Assembly: GCA_002794775.1 (NCBI GenBank) | Contig: NBAY01000008.1 | Span: 62,001-126,000, forward strand | DNA from: Porodaedalea pini | Lineage: Eukaryota > Basidiomycota > Agaricomycetes > Hymenochaetales > Hymenochaetaceae | Reading direction: 5' to 3' | DNA length: 64,000 bases | In this document: piece by piece, positions 23,126 to 34,314 of the stretch | Position numbering within the stretch: position 1 is the first letter of the stretch | Layout of the letters: each line of letters starts with the position of its first letter | Translations under genes and position numbers: made by a program | The notes under the pieces: generated by a model | What the model saw: only the letters and a program-made list of their open reading frames with translations | Database searches by the model: none | What the model was told of the DNA's origin: nothing

Positions 23126-24193
23126 ATGGCTGAAGGTTTCACTCAAAGGCAGCAACAAGAGATCGCAGAGATCGTAGCTGCCGCCTTCACCTGAGCAGCA
23201 ACGAACGCCCCTGCAGCCCAAGCTCCAGCTCCCTCAATTGACGTCGCCCGGCCACGTGAATTCGCTGGCGGCGATGACTACCTCGACTTCAAGCACAAAG
23301 TCCTACTCTTCGTCTCGGCGAACCCCACGAGGTATCCCTCGTTGTCGAGCAAGATCTATGTCGCCCTCTCTTACCTCAAGGGTGGCAACGCGTCGACGTG
23401 GGCACAAAACTACGTCCAGGAATTCACAACGAATGGCGTCGTGAGCTTTATGGACGACTGGGCCAAGTTCCAGGAACAACTGGATGCCTCCTTCGATGAT
23501 CCGAACAGGAAGGAGAAGGCGCTGAAGAAGTTCCGAGACAAGATCCAGAAGGACCTCTCCGCCGACCAGTTTTTCCAGGACCTCGACGTGATCATCAAGG
23601 CAGTGGAGCTGAAGGACGAAGGCGTCATTTGTGACCGCTTGCAACACGCGATGAACATCGAGGTAGTCCGCAGCGTGTTGAGGTCAACGCCCGTGCCAAC
23701 AACGTATGAGGCATGGAAAAAGAAGGCCATTGAGATCGATCGGGGTGAACAGCAGATTCGCGCCATCCAATGAGGTCGTACATTGCCGTTCACGCCCCGT
23801 CCGACGCCCCAACAAGGGCCTCCTGCACGCCGACAGATAGCAGCCCTGCACGCCGATAAGCGTGACGTGACGGGCATCACTTTCGGAGGTGCTGGCCAAC
23901 CAATGGACGTCTCGATGAATGAGGCGCAACGAAAGCGTGCGTGCTGGATTTGTGGCGGACTGGGACACTTTAAGGACAAATGTCCGCAGGCGAAGCCGAT
24001 CATCCAGCGTATGTTGGAACTGATGGCACCGGGCGAGCGCCGCCTCATCGCTGACGAGCTCGGTGCGATGAAGGAGTCGGCATTTGAAGAAGTTGTGGAC
24101 ACTCGAAGGTCGACGGTGGAGGACTATGTGGAGGAAGAAGATAATGACGAAGAGGTCGTCGACTCGCAGGGTTTTGCGAGTGGTCAGGCGTAG
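23126..24193 (+). pseudogene. LTR retrotransposon gag, with two in-frame TGA codons
   Basis: From the ATG at 23126 the frame runs to TAG at 24191-24193, interrupted only by TGA at 23192-23194 and 23771-23773. The central part (about residues 25-215) is a capsid-like domain: REFAGGDDYLDFKHKVLLF, then QEQLDASFDDPNRKEKALKK. A CCHC zinc knuckle, CWICGGLGHFKDKC, follows at about residue 275. The same frame stays open upstream to about 22,600, so the true start may be earlier. Gag and pol are in the same frame but are separated by about 84 bp with stops. Confidence 0.85.
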
Positions 24194-24277
24194 CCATTGG
24201 GGCGACTGACCGAGAAGAACAAGGGACTTCGAATCCGGACTCGCTAAAATATAACCAACCGTCTGTACAATACATAG

Positions 24278-27200
24278 ATGCAAATGACGTCAATGGTTTT
24301 TTCCGATTACGAAGTCCCCACCGGTGTGAACAAAGATGAAGAGTACGAGCAACTGTTCATGAGAGGAACTGGCGGACGCCAGCTGGACCTTCTCCTGACC
24401 GTCGAGCATGAAATAGCGGGTGAGGCGAGAGAGGTAGATGCGCATGCCCTTGTGGATTCGGGATGCACAGGATCCTGCATCGACGTCAGGTTCATCGAGA
24501 GGTACGGGTTGGAAACGAAATGCTACATTCGACCCCTCGCGGTACTCAATGCCGATGGCACGCACAATGAGGCTGGATTGATCAAGGAGTACGTTGACGT
24601 CGAGCTCATGATCGGCCGTCACCAGGAAAGGATCGTCCTTGCAGTAACGTCCCTAGCGTCGTCAAACATCTTCCTGGGGTACGACTGGCTTCGACGTCAC
24701 AATCCGGAGGTCGACTGGAAAACGGGTTCGATCGAATTTACCCGCTGTCCAGAAGAATGTGCGATCAAGAGGGAGCCGGTGGAGGACCTAGGCAAAGTGA
24801 AGAAGGTGGTGGAACAGATGAGGAGGGTGAGTGAGATGCAAATGGACAAGGCATCCTGGCCCGCATACCTCGACGACTACACCGATGTTTTCAGCAAAAA
24901 AGGTTTCGAGAAGCTGCCGGAACACCGACCCTGGGACCATGTCATCGACTTGAAGCCCGACTTCAAACCGAGCGACTGTAAGATCTACCCGCTCACGCCA
25001 ACTGAGCAGCAGTCACTCAAGGACTTCCTTGATGAAAATCTGAAATTGGGTCGCATTCGACGGTCGATATCGCCCATGGCGTCGCCCTTCTTCTTCATTA
25101 AGAAGGCCGACAAGTCGCTACGCCCGATCCAGGATTACCGTAAGCTCAATGACGGTACGATCAAGAACAAGTATCCCCTCCCTCTCATTGACGAACTCGT
25201 CGACAAGGTCAAGAAAGCGAAATACATCACTAAGCTTGACCTTCACTGGGGGTACTACAATATCCAGATCCGCGAGGGTGACGAATGGAAGGCAGCATTT
25301 CGCACGAACATGGGCCTCTTCGAACCGACGGTCATGTTTTTTGGCCTTTGCAACGTGCCGGCCACGTTCCAGGCCTTTGTCAACCACATCTTTAAGGACC
25401 TAATCTATGCGAACTTGATCATCGTATACCTCGACGACATCCTGATCCTCTCGGAAACCATGGAGGAGCATATCGACACGTCGAGGCACGTACTCCAGAT
25501 CCTCCGAGAAAATGACCTGTACCTGAAGCCGGAAAAGTGCGAGTTTGATGCCAAGGTCATCAAATACCTCGGCCACATCATTGGCAATGGCGAAATCAGG
25601 GCTGACCCGGCAAAGACGGAGGCGATTGCGAACTGGCCAGTCCCACGGAACCTCAAGGAGCTGCAACAGTTCCTCGGTATGGGAAACTGGCTGAGACGGT
25701 TTATTAAGGACTACAGCAAGGTGGTCCGACCGTTGACGTCGTTAACGGGCAAGAAGGACTGGGTATGGGAGACCGAACAGCAGGAAGCGTTCGAGGAGCT
25801 GAGATGACGTCTCTGCTCACCTCCAGTCCTAGCCATCGCCAATGACGAGGGCCCTTTCTGCGTAGAAGCGGACTCGTCGAACTTTGCGCTTGGTGGTGTG
25901 TTGTTGCAGAAGCAGGAAGGGAAGTGGAGGGTCATTGCCTACAGGTCAGAAGCACTTGAACCGGCAGAACGAAACTACAAGATCTACGACAAGGAGATGC
26001 TCGCGATCGTTTCGGCGCTCAAGGAGTGGCGACAATACCTCCTTGGCGCTCACCACAAGATTGAAATCTGGTCTGACCACGCCAACCTCACCTACTTCAG
26101 GTCAGCGCAGAAGCTGAGCTATCGCCAAGCTCGCTGGCAGACCGAACTTGAAGAATTCGACTTCCACCTCGAACACAAGTCGGGCAAGACGATGGGCAAG
26201 GCCGACCTGCTATCACGCAAGGCGGGCTATGATCAGGGCAAGGATGACAACGATGGAGTCGTGTTCATCAAGGATAAGTGGTTGAACCGTGGAGTGGTGC
26301 AGACATCGCGCGACGAGGTGTTGGAACGAGTGGGTGAAGCGCAGAGGGCGCAGGACGAGTCGGAAAGGCCTACGGGTTTGGTGGAGGTCGACAAGTTGTG
26401 GCGGATGAAAGGCAAGGTGTATGTCCCATCGACAATAAAGGAGGCCGTGTTGTGGGAGTGCCACGACTCGGTTCTGGCTGGTCATCCGGGAGCATCGAAA
26501 ACAGTAGAACTCGTCCGTCGCGATTTCTGGTGGGCATTGATGTTCTCTGACGTCCGAGCATACGTCCGAGGATGCGACCGTTGTCAACGGACGAAAGCCT
26601 TAAGAACGTCGAGGTCTAGACCGCTTCATCCAAACGCTGTCCCTGAAGGACCCTGGGAAATTGTTACGGTCGACCTAATCGGAGAGCTCCCGGACTCCAA
26701 GGGACACAACGCGATCTGCGTCTTCATGGATAGGTTCTCGAAGCAGATGCACGTGATCCCGACGACGACGAGGCTGTCAGCAGAAGGCATGGCCCAGCTG
26801 TACCGCGACCACGTCTTCCGCCTCCATGGCCTACCGAAGAAGATCATCCACGACTGAGGCACGCAGTTCGATGCGTCGATGATGAAGGAGCTGTACAAGC
26901 TTCTGCACATTGAAGGCAACCCGTCGACAGCGTACCATCCACAGACGGATGGTCAAACGGAACGCGTTAACCAAGAGCTCGAACAGTACCTTCAACTCTT
27001 CGTTAACCATCGGCAATCAGACTGGAAGGACTGGCTCCCCCTTGCAGAGTTCGCATATAACAACCGCGAACACTCAGCAACGAAGATGTCCCCCTTCTAC
27101 GCGAACACAGGACGTCACCCCTTGAGCTTCGACACGACGCGAACCTCATCTGCTAACATGTCAGCGGAAGAATTCGCAAAACACATCAAGGAGACTCATC

Positions 27201-27820
27201 GTGTTGCTAAGGACAACCTAGTCAAGGCAGCAGAGGACATGAAGCGCTACCATGACCGGACAGCAGGAGCTTCGGTGGAGTACAAGGCTGGAGACAAGGT
27301 CTTCCTTGACGGGCGAAACATCAGTACGGACTCGCCGACAAAGAAACTCGCAGACAAATGGTACGGCCCCTTTGACGTCGTCAACAAGATAGGAGCGAGC
27401 GCGTACAAGCTCAAACTCCCGAAGCGATGGAAAAAGGTCCACCCTGTCTTCAACGAAGCCCTACTGAAACCCGCCGTCGAACCATCCTTTGAAAGCCAGA
27501 AGCAACAACCGCCGCCACCGCCAGACATCGTCGACAACGAGGAGGAGTACGAACTCGAGGAAGTCTTAGACTCACGTCTGCACCGAGGGAAACTACAGTA
27601 CCTTGTCAAGTGGGTTGGCTACAATGAACCTACTTGGCAGCCTGAGACGGACCTCAGTGAGAACGCGAAGGAGGCGATCGCTGAGTTCTACCTCAAACAT
27701 CCCAGTGCACCTCGGAAACTCGACATCCCTCGTCAACGACTCCGTCCGCTCTTCGTCGACACTGAGCCTGACGACCGCGATCATGGTTGGTCAGGACGCC
27801 CAACCTTGAAGGGGGGGTAA
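24278..27820 (+). pseudogene. LTR retrotransposon pol, with two in-frame TGA codons
   Basis: One frame of about 1,180 codons runs from 24278 to TAA at 27818-27820, broken by TGA at 25805-25807 and 26855-26857. In order it has an aspartic protease (ALVDSGCTGS), a reverse transcriptase (RPIQDYRKLN and YLDD at 25427-25438), RNase H (CVEADSSNFALGGVL, then YDKEMLAIV), and an integrase. The integrase has the zinc-binding H...H...CDRCQ, the catalytic TVDLIGELP and YHPQTDGQTERVNQELEQYL blocks, and a GPY-like KWYGPF segment. A C-terminal chromodomain (EEYELEEVLDSR, then LVKWVGYNEPTWQPETDL) follows. Chromodomains direct integration to histone-marked chromatin. Confidence 0.93.
27808..27817 (+). other. 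polypurine tract
   Basis: GAAGGGGGGG lies three bases before the 3' LTR and overlaps the end of pol. It is in the expected place to prime plus-strand DNA synthesis. Confidence 0.75.
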
Positions 27821-28223
27821 TGTTAGAACCTGAACTTTCACCTTTTCCTTTATTTTCCCTTTTACCATTTCCTTTATTATATTCGTCCTTTTCATTATAT
27901 TTACCCATCTTACACAATCACTCCCACACTGCCTTCATTCGTTCCATTCCCACTCGTTAGGTAATATAGTCTCACGGTCGTCGCTATATAAGGTCTCAGG
28001 AATCGCATGAACTCCTTGTTCTGCTTTTCCTCTTACCTCCGCGACGACCTAGGTGAGACTCGCCCCCCTTGTATTAGTTTAGACTTGTATTAATCCTCTT
28101 ACCTCTGCGACAACCTAGCCTGAGTAAGTGTGTCCCGAGTTTACGCTCGAGTATAGCACGTCCCAGACGACAGTCAGCCGAGGCCTGCCCAGTCCGAGTC
28201 GTCTCCCAGACTCCCGCTTAACA
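27821..28223 (+). repeat. 3' LTR
   Basis: 403 bp, the same length as the 5' LTR. Four of the seven differences have the mutated state in this copy: CTCTGCG, GACAAC, AAGTGTG and CCCAGAC, against CpG in the other LTR. Confidence 0.95.
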
Positions 28224-28383
28224 CTGGACTGCCGTACATGTCACGAAATGCGCTCCATGCACGGCGTCCAACAACCTCCAATGCAAACACTTTGCCTGTT
28301 GCATTAACTGCCAGGGCAATCACAGTGCCAGGTCATCGGAGTGTCCAGCTCGTCGCAACTACAGGTCTCCCTTTTAAATTCTT

Positions 28384-31300
28384 ATGACAGACACAATCAC
28401 TGTTTTTTCTCTTAACATCCGCAATTCTGAACCCACTTTTGACCATCTCCTACATTCCTTTTCAACCACTAATTATACCCCTGATATCATTTGCTTTCAG
28501 GAAATCCCAGTCATTTCAACTATAATCCCTTCTAAAATATCCCCTTCCGGTTCTCAAATTTTTCAAATTTGCAATTCCAATCCCTATACAATCTTTCGCC
28601 CATCTCCTTCATCTAAGCCGCGGGTCTGTACCTTGGTACACCCGCGAATTATCCACCAGGTCTCGCTATATGATTCCGATCCCTCATCTCCTAATATTTG
28701 CGTAATCTCCATTTCCCGTGATGACGCATCCCCTCTTTTACTATGGAACGTTTACAGTTCTCCCTCTCTTCATGAATTCGAAAACCCCTTTCCCTCATGC
28801 CATTTTCCCTCTAACATTTTCACTGGGGATTTTAACAGACATTGTGATTTATGGTCGTTTCCGGCTCAATCACGCGAATTTTCGAAGTCGATTGCCCTCG
28901 TTGACTGGATCAATGACAGAGGCCTCACTGTTTGTAACCCTTCTGACCAGTACACTTATTTCAACCATTCTAACAATGCAAAAACCATCATTGACCTCGT
29001 CCTCACTTCAGAGGAATTCGCTCCTTATCTTTTGGACCATATTTCTGTTTCAAACAATTCTTTGGACATTTCATCGGACCACCGACCACTTCTTTTTTCC
29101 TTTCATTTGGACCTAATCCCTTCCTCTACAAAACCAGCCCTTCGTTCTATCCGATCTCAAGACCTACCTGCATTCGTCGCGGAGTTCTGTGATTCTAATA
29201 ATTTCTCCTTTTCATTATCAGATATTCATACGCCCGAGGCGCTGGACGACCTCCTTTTCGCGTTCCAGAATTCCTTTTCCAATTTTGCTACCCTTTTTCT
29301 CAACAAACGAAAACCACGGTCATATTTCGGCCCCAACACTTGGTGGTCCGAAGCATGTTCAAGACTGTATCACGAACACTGTTGAAACCCTCATCCTGAA
29401 TCACGTAAACGCCTCGACATCGAGATTACCCGCGCCAAAAACACCTTTTTCAGCGCTTGTCTTCAGCAATCCGATGCCCGATCTATCTGGCGCAATCAAT
29501 ATCTTGGAACCGCTCGCTGTCGCTCCACTATCGGAGCCCTGCGTATGGCTAACGGATCATTCACCCTTTTGGAAGACGACAAAGCGACTCTTTTTCGCGA
29601 GACGTTTTTTCCCCCACTATTGTCTAATCCAGAGGTTATCCCACTCCCAGCCCTCTGCGACTTCCCACCCTTTACGATGAGCAACATCCAGGATGCGATC
29701 ACAGGCATCGACCAAGAAACGAGTCCTGGTAATAACCACATCTCGTACAAACACCTCGCATTACTTATTGAACACCAGGGACAATTCTTCGTTGACCTCT
29801 TTTCTTTATGTCTTCGGCTCGGTCATTTTCCACTTTCCTTTAAAACATCCCTTGTTACCTTCATTCTGAAACCCAAGCGTTCTGATTTTTTGGTTCCACG
29901 GGCGTACCGCCCCATTACCCTGGTCGACACGATTAGTAAACTTTTCGAACGTTATCGCGATGCAGACTCTTTTGTAGACCGAACGGTCGACTCAAGGGCG
30001 AATCTATATCCTTCCCAAGGGAGACTGCGGTGACTCGATAGTCGAGGAGGGACGACCAAATAGAAACGGAGTGATCGAACGCTCGAGACAGTGGCTCTTC
30101 TGGTTCAGAAACCTTGTCAAAGCGCTCGATTCTGTCAGAATCGAGCTCCCAACGCAGACCCTATAACTATAATGATTGACGTCTGAAGTTGAGGAAGGTG
30201 CGGGGCCGTGTCAGCCTGTTTCGGATGGTCCGAACCCCTGGATGGTGTTCGTCGAGCGTTCGAACGTGCTCGAAGAGGTGCTCAAAGGCGTTCGAGCGTA
30301 CCCCGAAGCGATCGAGTGACTTCTTAGTAGGCGGCGAACGTGTGGGGCGACGGAAGTATGCAGGTATAATACCCTGTTGGGCTTGTCGGGTGCTCGGAGC
30401 TCTGGAATATCGGTTTCGGGCGTATGTGGTGAACCGAACGCGCTATTCGAGCGGTTGGCGAAGCTCGCTAAGGCAGAGCAGAGATGAACTGAAGATGGGA
30501 ATGGCTTATGAGACTCGGAAAGTGTACTGTGCGGCGAACTGGGGGTGTATTCCCTCTACAGAATGAGTACAAAAGGTGTGCACTATTTATACTCTAGGCG
30601 AAATGAGCTCGGTACCGACGTCGAACATACATATGGAGGTAGGGGAGTGCGTGCAGTGCGTATTCGAGTCAGAATAGTCATATGTTATGGATGGAATGAC
30701 TCGAGAACATGATGAATCACGAACTCGAAGGGGAATAATGGTTCGACATCAATAAAAAGACCAATGAAACCCGAGAAACTTATCATGTGTGCATCCAACA
30801 ACTCCATTCGAACGTCCTCGAGTGTTCCTCGGGCGTGATGGCGACGAATGCGCACCCTGGAAGTGATAGACGATGATAAATAACGCTCGAGCCCCATGGA
30901 GAACGCGGCGAACGACGGAATCCGGTCATTCGAGCGTGATACATTCAACGTCGATGGCCCGGGAATTGTTCGAGCGACCCATGGTGGAACCCGATGCGTT
31001 CCCTGAGCCCAACCGCGTAATCCGGCTGCGCTATAAGCATTCGAACGAGTGGATACGAAGTGGAAAGAGTGCTCGAGCGCGCATATAGTGGGATACGGAA
31101 TGAATATAAAGGAAATGAAGTGTTCGAGTGTGAATAGGACGTGGTATGAGTGTTCGAATGGGTGTATGAAAGTATTTGAATGTATGTATGAGGTTACTAA
31201 TGGATCATATGAAAGATTCGAAGGTATATTGACACTCGAATGGCCGAGTGTGACCATTCGAGCGTGTGAAATGCGAAGTGTAAGATAGACAGTGATGAAA

Positions 31301-33668
31301 CGAAGTGCTTGACTGTGTTTATGGGGTTTGTATCTGTATATAATAATAAATAAAGCGGGTGGTATGCTGGGACGGCTGACACCTAAGCGCGAATCGAGTG
31401 CTACAACGTGTCCTCTTCAATTTTCTACAACCCTTTTTTGAAACCAATAACCTTCTTCCTGATGCCCAGCATGGGTGCAGGAAACACCGTTCTTCCCTTA
31501 CGGCTTGTTATGAACTTCTTTCTACCATTCTATCCCAACAATTCATTATCAACTCCGGTGATAACTCTAGTCATCTTTTTCAGCGACATTGTTACCTCAT
31601 TACATCCATCCTTACCATGGATATTCAAGGTTTCTTCGATAACATTTCACATAATCGTCTTCTCCAGAAACTTATCCTTTCCAACGTTCATCCGAACATC
31701 ATTCGTGTCCTGTCAGCCTGGCTCAGGAACAGGCCAATTTCTTTCCATTTTAACGACTTCTTTTCTCCCCCTTTTATCAAACCCAATAGAGGCGTTCCTC
31801 AAGGGTCCCCATTATCCCCCCTTATTTCAGTCTTTGCTGCCGCAGACGTCATTTTAGCTTATAACTCTCGTTTCGGTCCTGATTGTCCTTTGCTCGCATA
31901 TATGGATGACCACCTTCTTTATTCACATTCCCTCAGCATTCGGACCAACTTAACCCGCCTCCGCAATCAGTTTCAATTTTTATCCCTTCAGTTTCAGAGC
32001 CTTGGCCTTTCTATTGACCCTGATGCCATTGAACTCCTTCATATCCTCCCAAATCATCACGCTGCTTTCCTTACCTTCTGCTCTTTTCTTCAGGGCTCTC
32101 CTTCTGCTTCTAATGCATCCCTGTCTTTACCCAACAATCGTGTCATTCCCCCTTCGCTCCATTTAACCTGGTTAGGAATCATTCTTTCTTATGACCTTTC
32201 ACCTAACCTTCATTTCACATCCCGGGCAAACAAGGCCCTTTCTACCATTCACCAGCGCTCTTTCTTGTTTCATCGCGCAAACGGCGCATATTTCCAATAT
32301 GCCAGACAGCTATATTTCGGTTTGATTCATTCAGTGGCCACCTATGGCGCTGTCCTCTTCCCTGACTCCGGTCTTATTTCCACCATCCTTCAACCAACTC
32401 AAAATCGTTTTTTTCAGCGTATTTTCCACAAAAACATTACTCCAACTGTCGCAGAATCTTTCTTATCATGTCCACCACTTCACCTTTTCATTCGTTACCT
32501 TTCTCAATGCTTCTTATTATCATACTTCTCCTACTCAAACCACAAACCTACGCCGAAACAATATTTAATGTCATCTCTTCTTCCTGATGTCCAAATTCCG
32601 AAATCTTTTCCCTTTCCTACATTCACTCATATTCATTCTTGTCTCATTATGACTCCAATTCCCTCTTCAGCCCAATGTAACCGCGCCATTCGTGATTTCA
32701 ATTCTTTCTTTTTACATCCTCCCCCTTATCAATATTTCATCTTTACAGACGGCTCCATCATACCGCAGGCCGACGGCTCTAGCACAGGTGGCCACGGATT
32801 TGTTATCATGCACGATCACAAGGAACTCGCTGTCTTTTCTTCAGCAGCGCACTCTCGCTCGAACATATTGTTTGAGGAGCAGGAAGTGCTCATCGCAGCT
32901 ATGCATCGTATCTCTCTCCTACTGGCGAAATGCTTCACCCCCATCCATATTCATATCGTTATGGACTCACTCAATTGCGTCGAGCTCATCTTTTCTAATG
33001 ACACTTGGCACGCGGAATTCATTATAACATTCCGTCGTCTTTGCGGCATCTTTCTTGCCCTCCATCACGAGGCCTCACATATTACCATCCAATGGCTCCC
33101 TTCCCATAGGGGAGTATTGGGCAACTCCAAAGCCGACAAACTCGCAAAAGATGCTGCTACCAAACCCGATCGCAAAACGATACCAGATTCTTTACCTAAT
33201 CTGAACACTCAGGTACAGCTCGACCTCCTTCGAGACTGGAAAAGCGACATCGTTAATCTTCGTGGACATCGTTCAATCCTCGAACCGTCCTCATTCATCC
33301 TTAATCCAACGCGATCCTTTCGTCCGTTCCTGAAGCTTTCTCCCAGGAAAAAGATACATCGCTCAGTTCTTTCTCGTGCCGCCAGCTTAATGCTGAACGT
33401 GCTTGACCTGCATAATCGAAACCTCGAACCCCGGTGCCCAGACCCAGCATGCTCTAAACATGATGTCCGTCATATCCTTAACTGTTGTCCTTTCTTTTCC
33501 CTTGTTCGAAAAGGCCTTTTTCACCAGCGCTCTCTCCCATTATCGTTTACCGAATGGTTTCGTCCAAATAACTTTCTTTTACTTCTCAAATTCGCATATT
33601 TCTCTTTCCGGCGACCTCCCGACAGCATGCCTCTGTTATCTGAATTACCACCCTCATTTGACCTTTAG
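28384..33668 (+). pseudogene. LINE ORF2: endonuclease, reverse transcriptase, RNase H; broken
   Basis: The coding parts are 28384 to about 29951 and about 31397 to 33668. The first third is an AP-type endonuclease (FSLNIRN, CFQEIP, TGDFNRHCDLW, SSDHRPLLF). The reverse transcriptase begins about 29700 (AYRPITLVDTISKLFER) and continues after the insertion with LLPDAQHGCRKHRS, GVPQGSPLSPL and YMDD at 31899-31910. RNase H follows (FTDGSI...GGHGFVI, WLPSHRGVLGNSKAD), and a C-terminal C-x3-C...H...C-type knuckle is seen (CPDPACSKHDVRHILNCC). Lesions are TGA at 29383-29385, which fits CGA, and the ~1.44-kb insertion. It starts 7 bp after the ORF1 stop. Confidence 0.9.
29952..31394. mobile_element. 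unclassified ~1.44-kb insertion in LINE ORF2, rich in TTCGA dyads
   Basis: The RT frame breaks after GAACG (29951) and resumes at about 31395-31397; joining these restores the expected KLFER-VLQR sequence. The exact edges are uncertain. Both ends contain a CGCG core (TTATCGCGA at 29952-29960, GCGCGAAT at 31387-31394) that could be short imperfect inverted repeats. The 5-bp CGCGA at 29956-29960 and 31388-31392 could instead be a target duplication. The interior has TG...CA-like boundaries on both strands, so a solo LTR is another reading. No coding region is convincing. About 15-20 copies of a TTCGA-centred motif (GCGTTCGAGCG type) are scattered through it. Confidence 0.65.
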
Positions 33669-33820
33669 CTACCATCTATCGTTCTCCCTTTTAACGATTA
33701 CTACAAAATTTTCCACATTCAGTTCATCACATTTCTCGTGCACTACGTAGTCTGTCTTGTTTTGTTCTCTTTCCGTAGCGGTTGGGCGTCTGCTAGTAGT
33801 AGATAGTAGAAGATTATAAA

Positions 33821-33831
33821 TAATGAGTCAC
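33821..33831. repeat. LINE target-site duplication, right copy
   Basis: TAATGAGTCAC matches 19831-19841. Here it runs on into GTGG, giving an intact TGAGTCACGTGG block. Confidence 0.85.
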
Positions 33832-34314
33832 GTGGCCACATTAATACAGCCGCAGTCCATAACAAGCCACGCAGCCACGCCTTTCTTGTGAAACTACAAT
33901 TCAGCTCTTTGACCTCGACTGCCTTGTTCTCCTCCTCCCTGTCGTTCCTCGTCGTCAGCGCCCCGCAGCGTCCGCAGCGACCGCACTGCTGGAACACCCA
34001 CGGTCCAGTGAGTCAGAATCACACGTCGGAGCAAAGCTAGATCACCCGCATCCGGTAATTGCGTGCGCGAATTGAAACAGCGCCTTTTGTTCTTCTTGTC
34101 CTCCTCCATCTCCTTTCATCCCTTCCTCCTCTCTCCAGCCACTTAACGGCCTCAAGCACCGCCTCTCGTCAGTTGCTCTTATAGCCGGCCGTCCGTGCTC
34201 GCATCAGAACTCTCTTACCTCAACGCACACACGCACACACGTCGCCTGACGTCGACGCCGGCTGCCTTTTCACAGTCTGTATATACACTCTGTATCCATC
34301 TGCTGCTCGATCCA
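33832..34314. promoter_or_regulatory. upstream region of the Ser-rich protein gene
   Basis: No coding region is convincing. It is pyrimidine-rich near 34085-34140 and has a TATATACACTC at 34281-34290, about 30 bp before the start codon. Before the LINE arrived this would have been part of a divergent promoter shared with the PP2C gene. Confidence 0.45.

Larger units (their letters stand above)
21998..28223 (+). mobile_element. Ty3/Gypsy LTR retrotransposon, chromovirus of Tf1/sushi type
   Basis: It is 6,226 bp, bounded by 403-bp LTRs that start TGTTAGAACC and end CTTAACA, and by a 5-bp duplication CTGGA at 21993-21997 and 28224-28228. The internal region encodes gag with a CCHC knuckle and a pol in the order protease, RT, RNase H, integrase, chromodomain. 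The pol order and the chromodomain define a chromovirus. The 11-base primer-binding site is complementary to the predicted 5' end of its own RNA. Four in-frame TGA codons disable it. It sits inside LINE ORF1, so it is younger than the LINE. Confidence 0.95.
19909..28377 (+). pseudogene. LINE ORF1, gag-like zinc-knuckle protein, split by an LTR retrotransposon
   Basis: The coding parts are 19909-21997 and 28229-28377. They are in the same frame once the LTR element and one target copy are set aside, for about 745 codons with no other lesion. The N terminus has a Cys/His cluster (CEECKKDL...C.....CAVCGRD), which is unusual for such proteins. The C terminus has CCHC-type knuckles: CDNCHCLGHAASKC, then a Cys-rich segment that the insertion cut in two, and CINCQGNHSARSSEC. 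ORF1 proteins bind element RNA. The break lies within the zinc-knuckle region. Confidence 0.88.
19842..33820 (+). mobile_element. full-length non-LTR retrotransposon (LINE) carrying two nested insertions
   Basis: The element starts directly after TAATGAGTCAC (19831-19841) and ends directly before the same 11 bp at 33821-33831. Without the two insertions it is about 6.3 kb. It carries an ORF1 with zinc knuckles and an ORF2 with AP-type endonuclease, reverse transcriptase (YMDD) and RNase H. This layout fits the Tad/I-like LINEs of fungi. The 3' end (GATTATAAA) has no long poly(A). It inserted between the PP2C gene (-) and the Ser-rich gene (+), which are divergent. Confidence 0.9.

Noticed and set aside
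30189..31288. Several open frames inside the ORF2 insertion
   Set aside because: They only reflect the TTCGA-rich repeats; none has a domain and none extends far.
19842..33820. A new host gene cluster spanning 14 kb with RT domains, such as a defence retroelement
   Set aside because: The target duplications, LTRs and domain orders explain it fully as ordinary retrotransposons.
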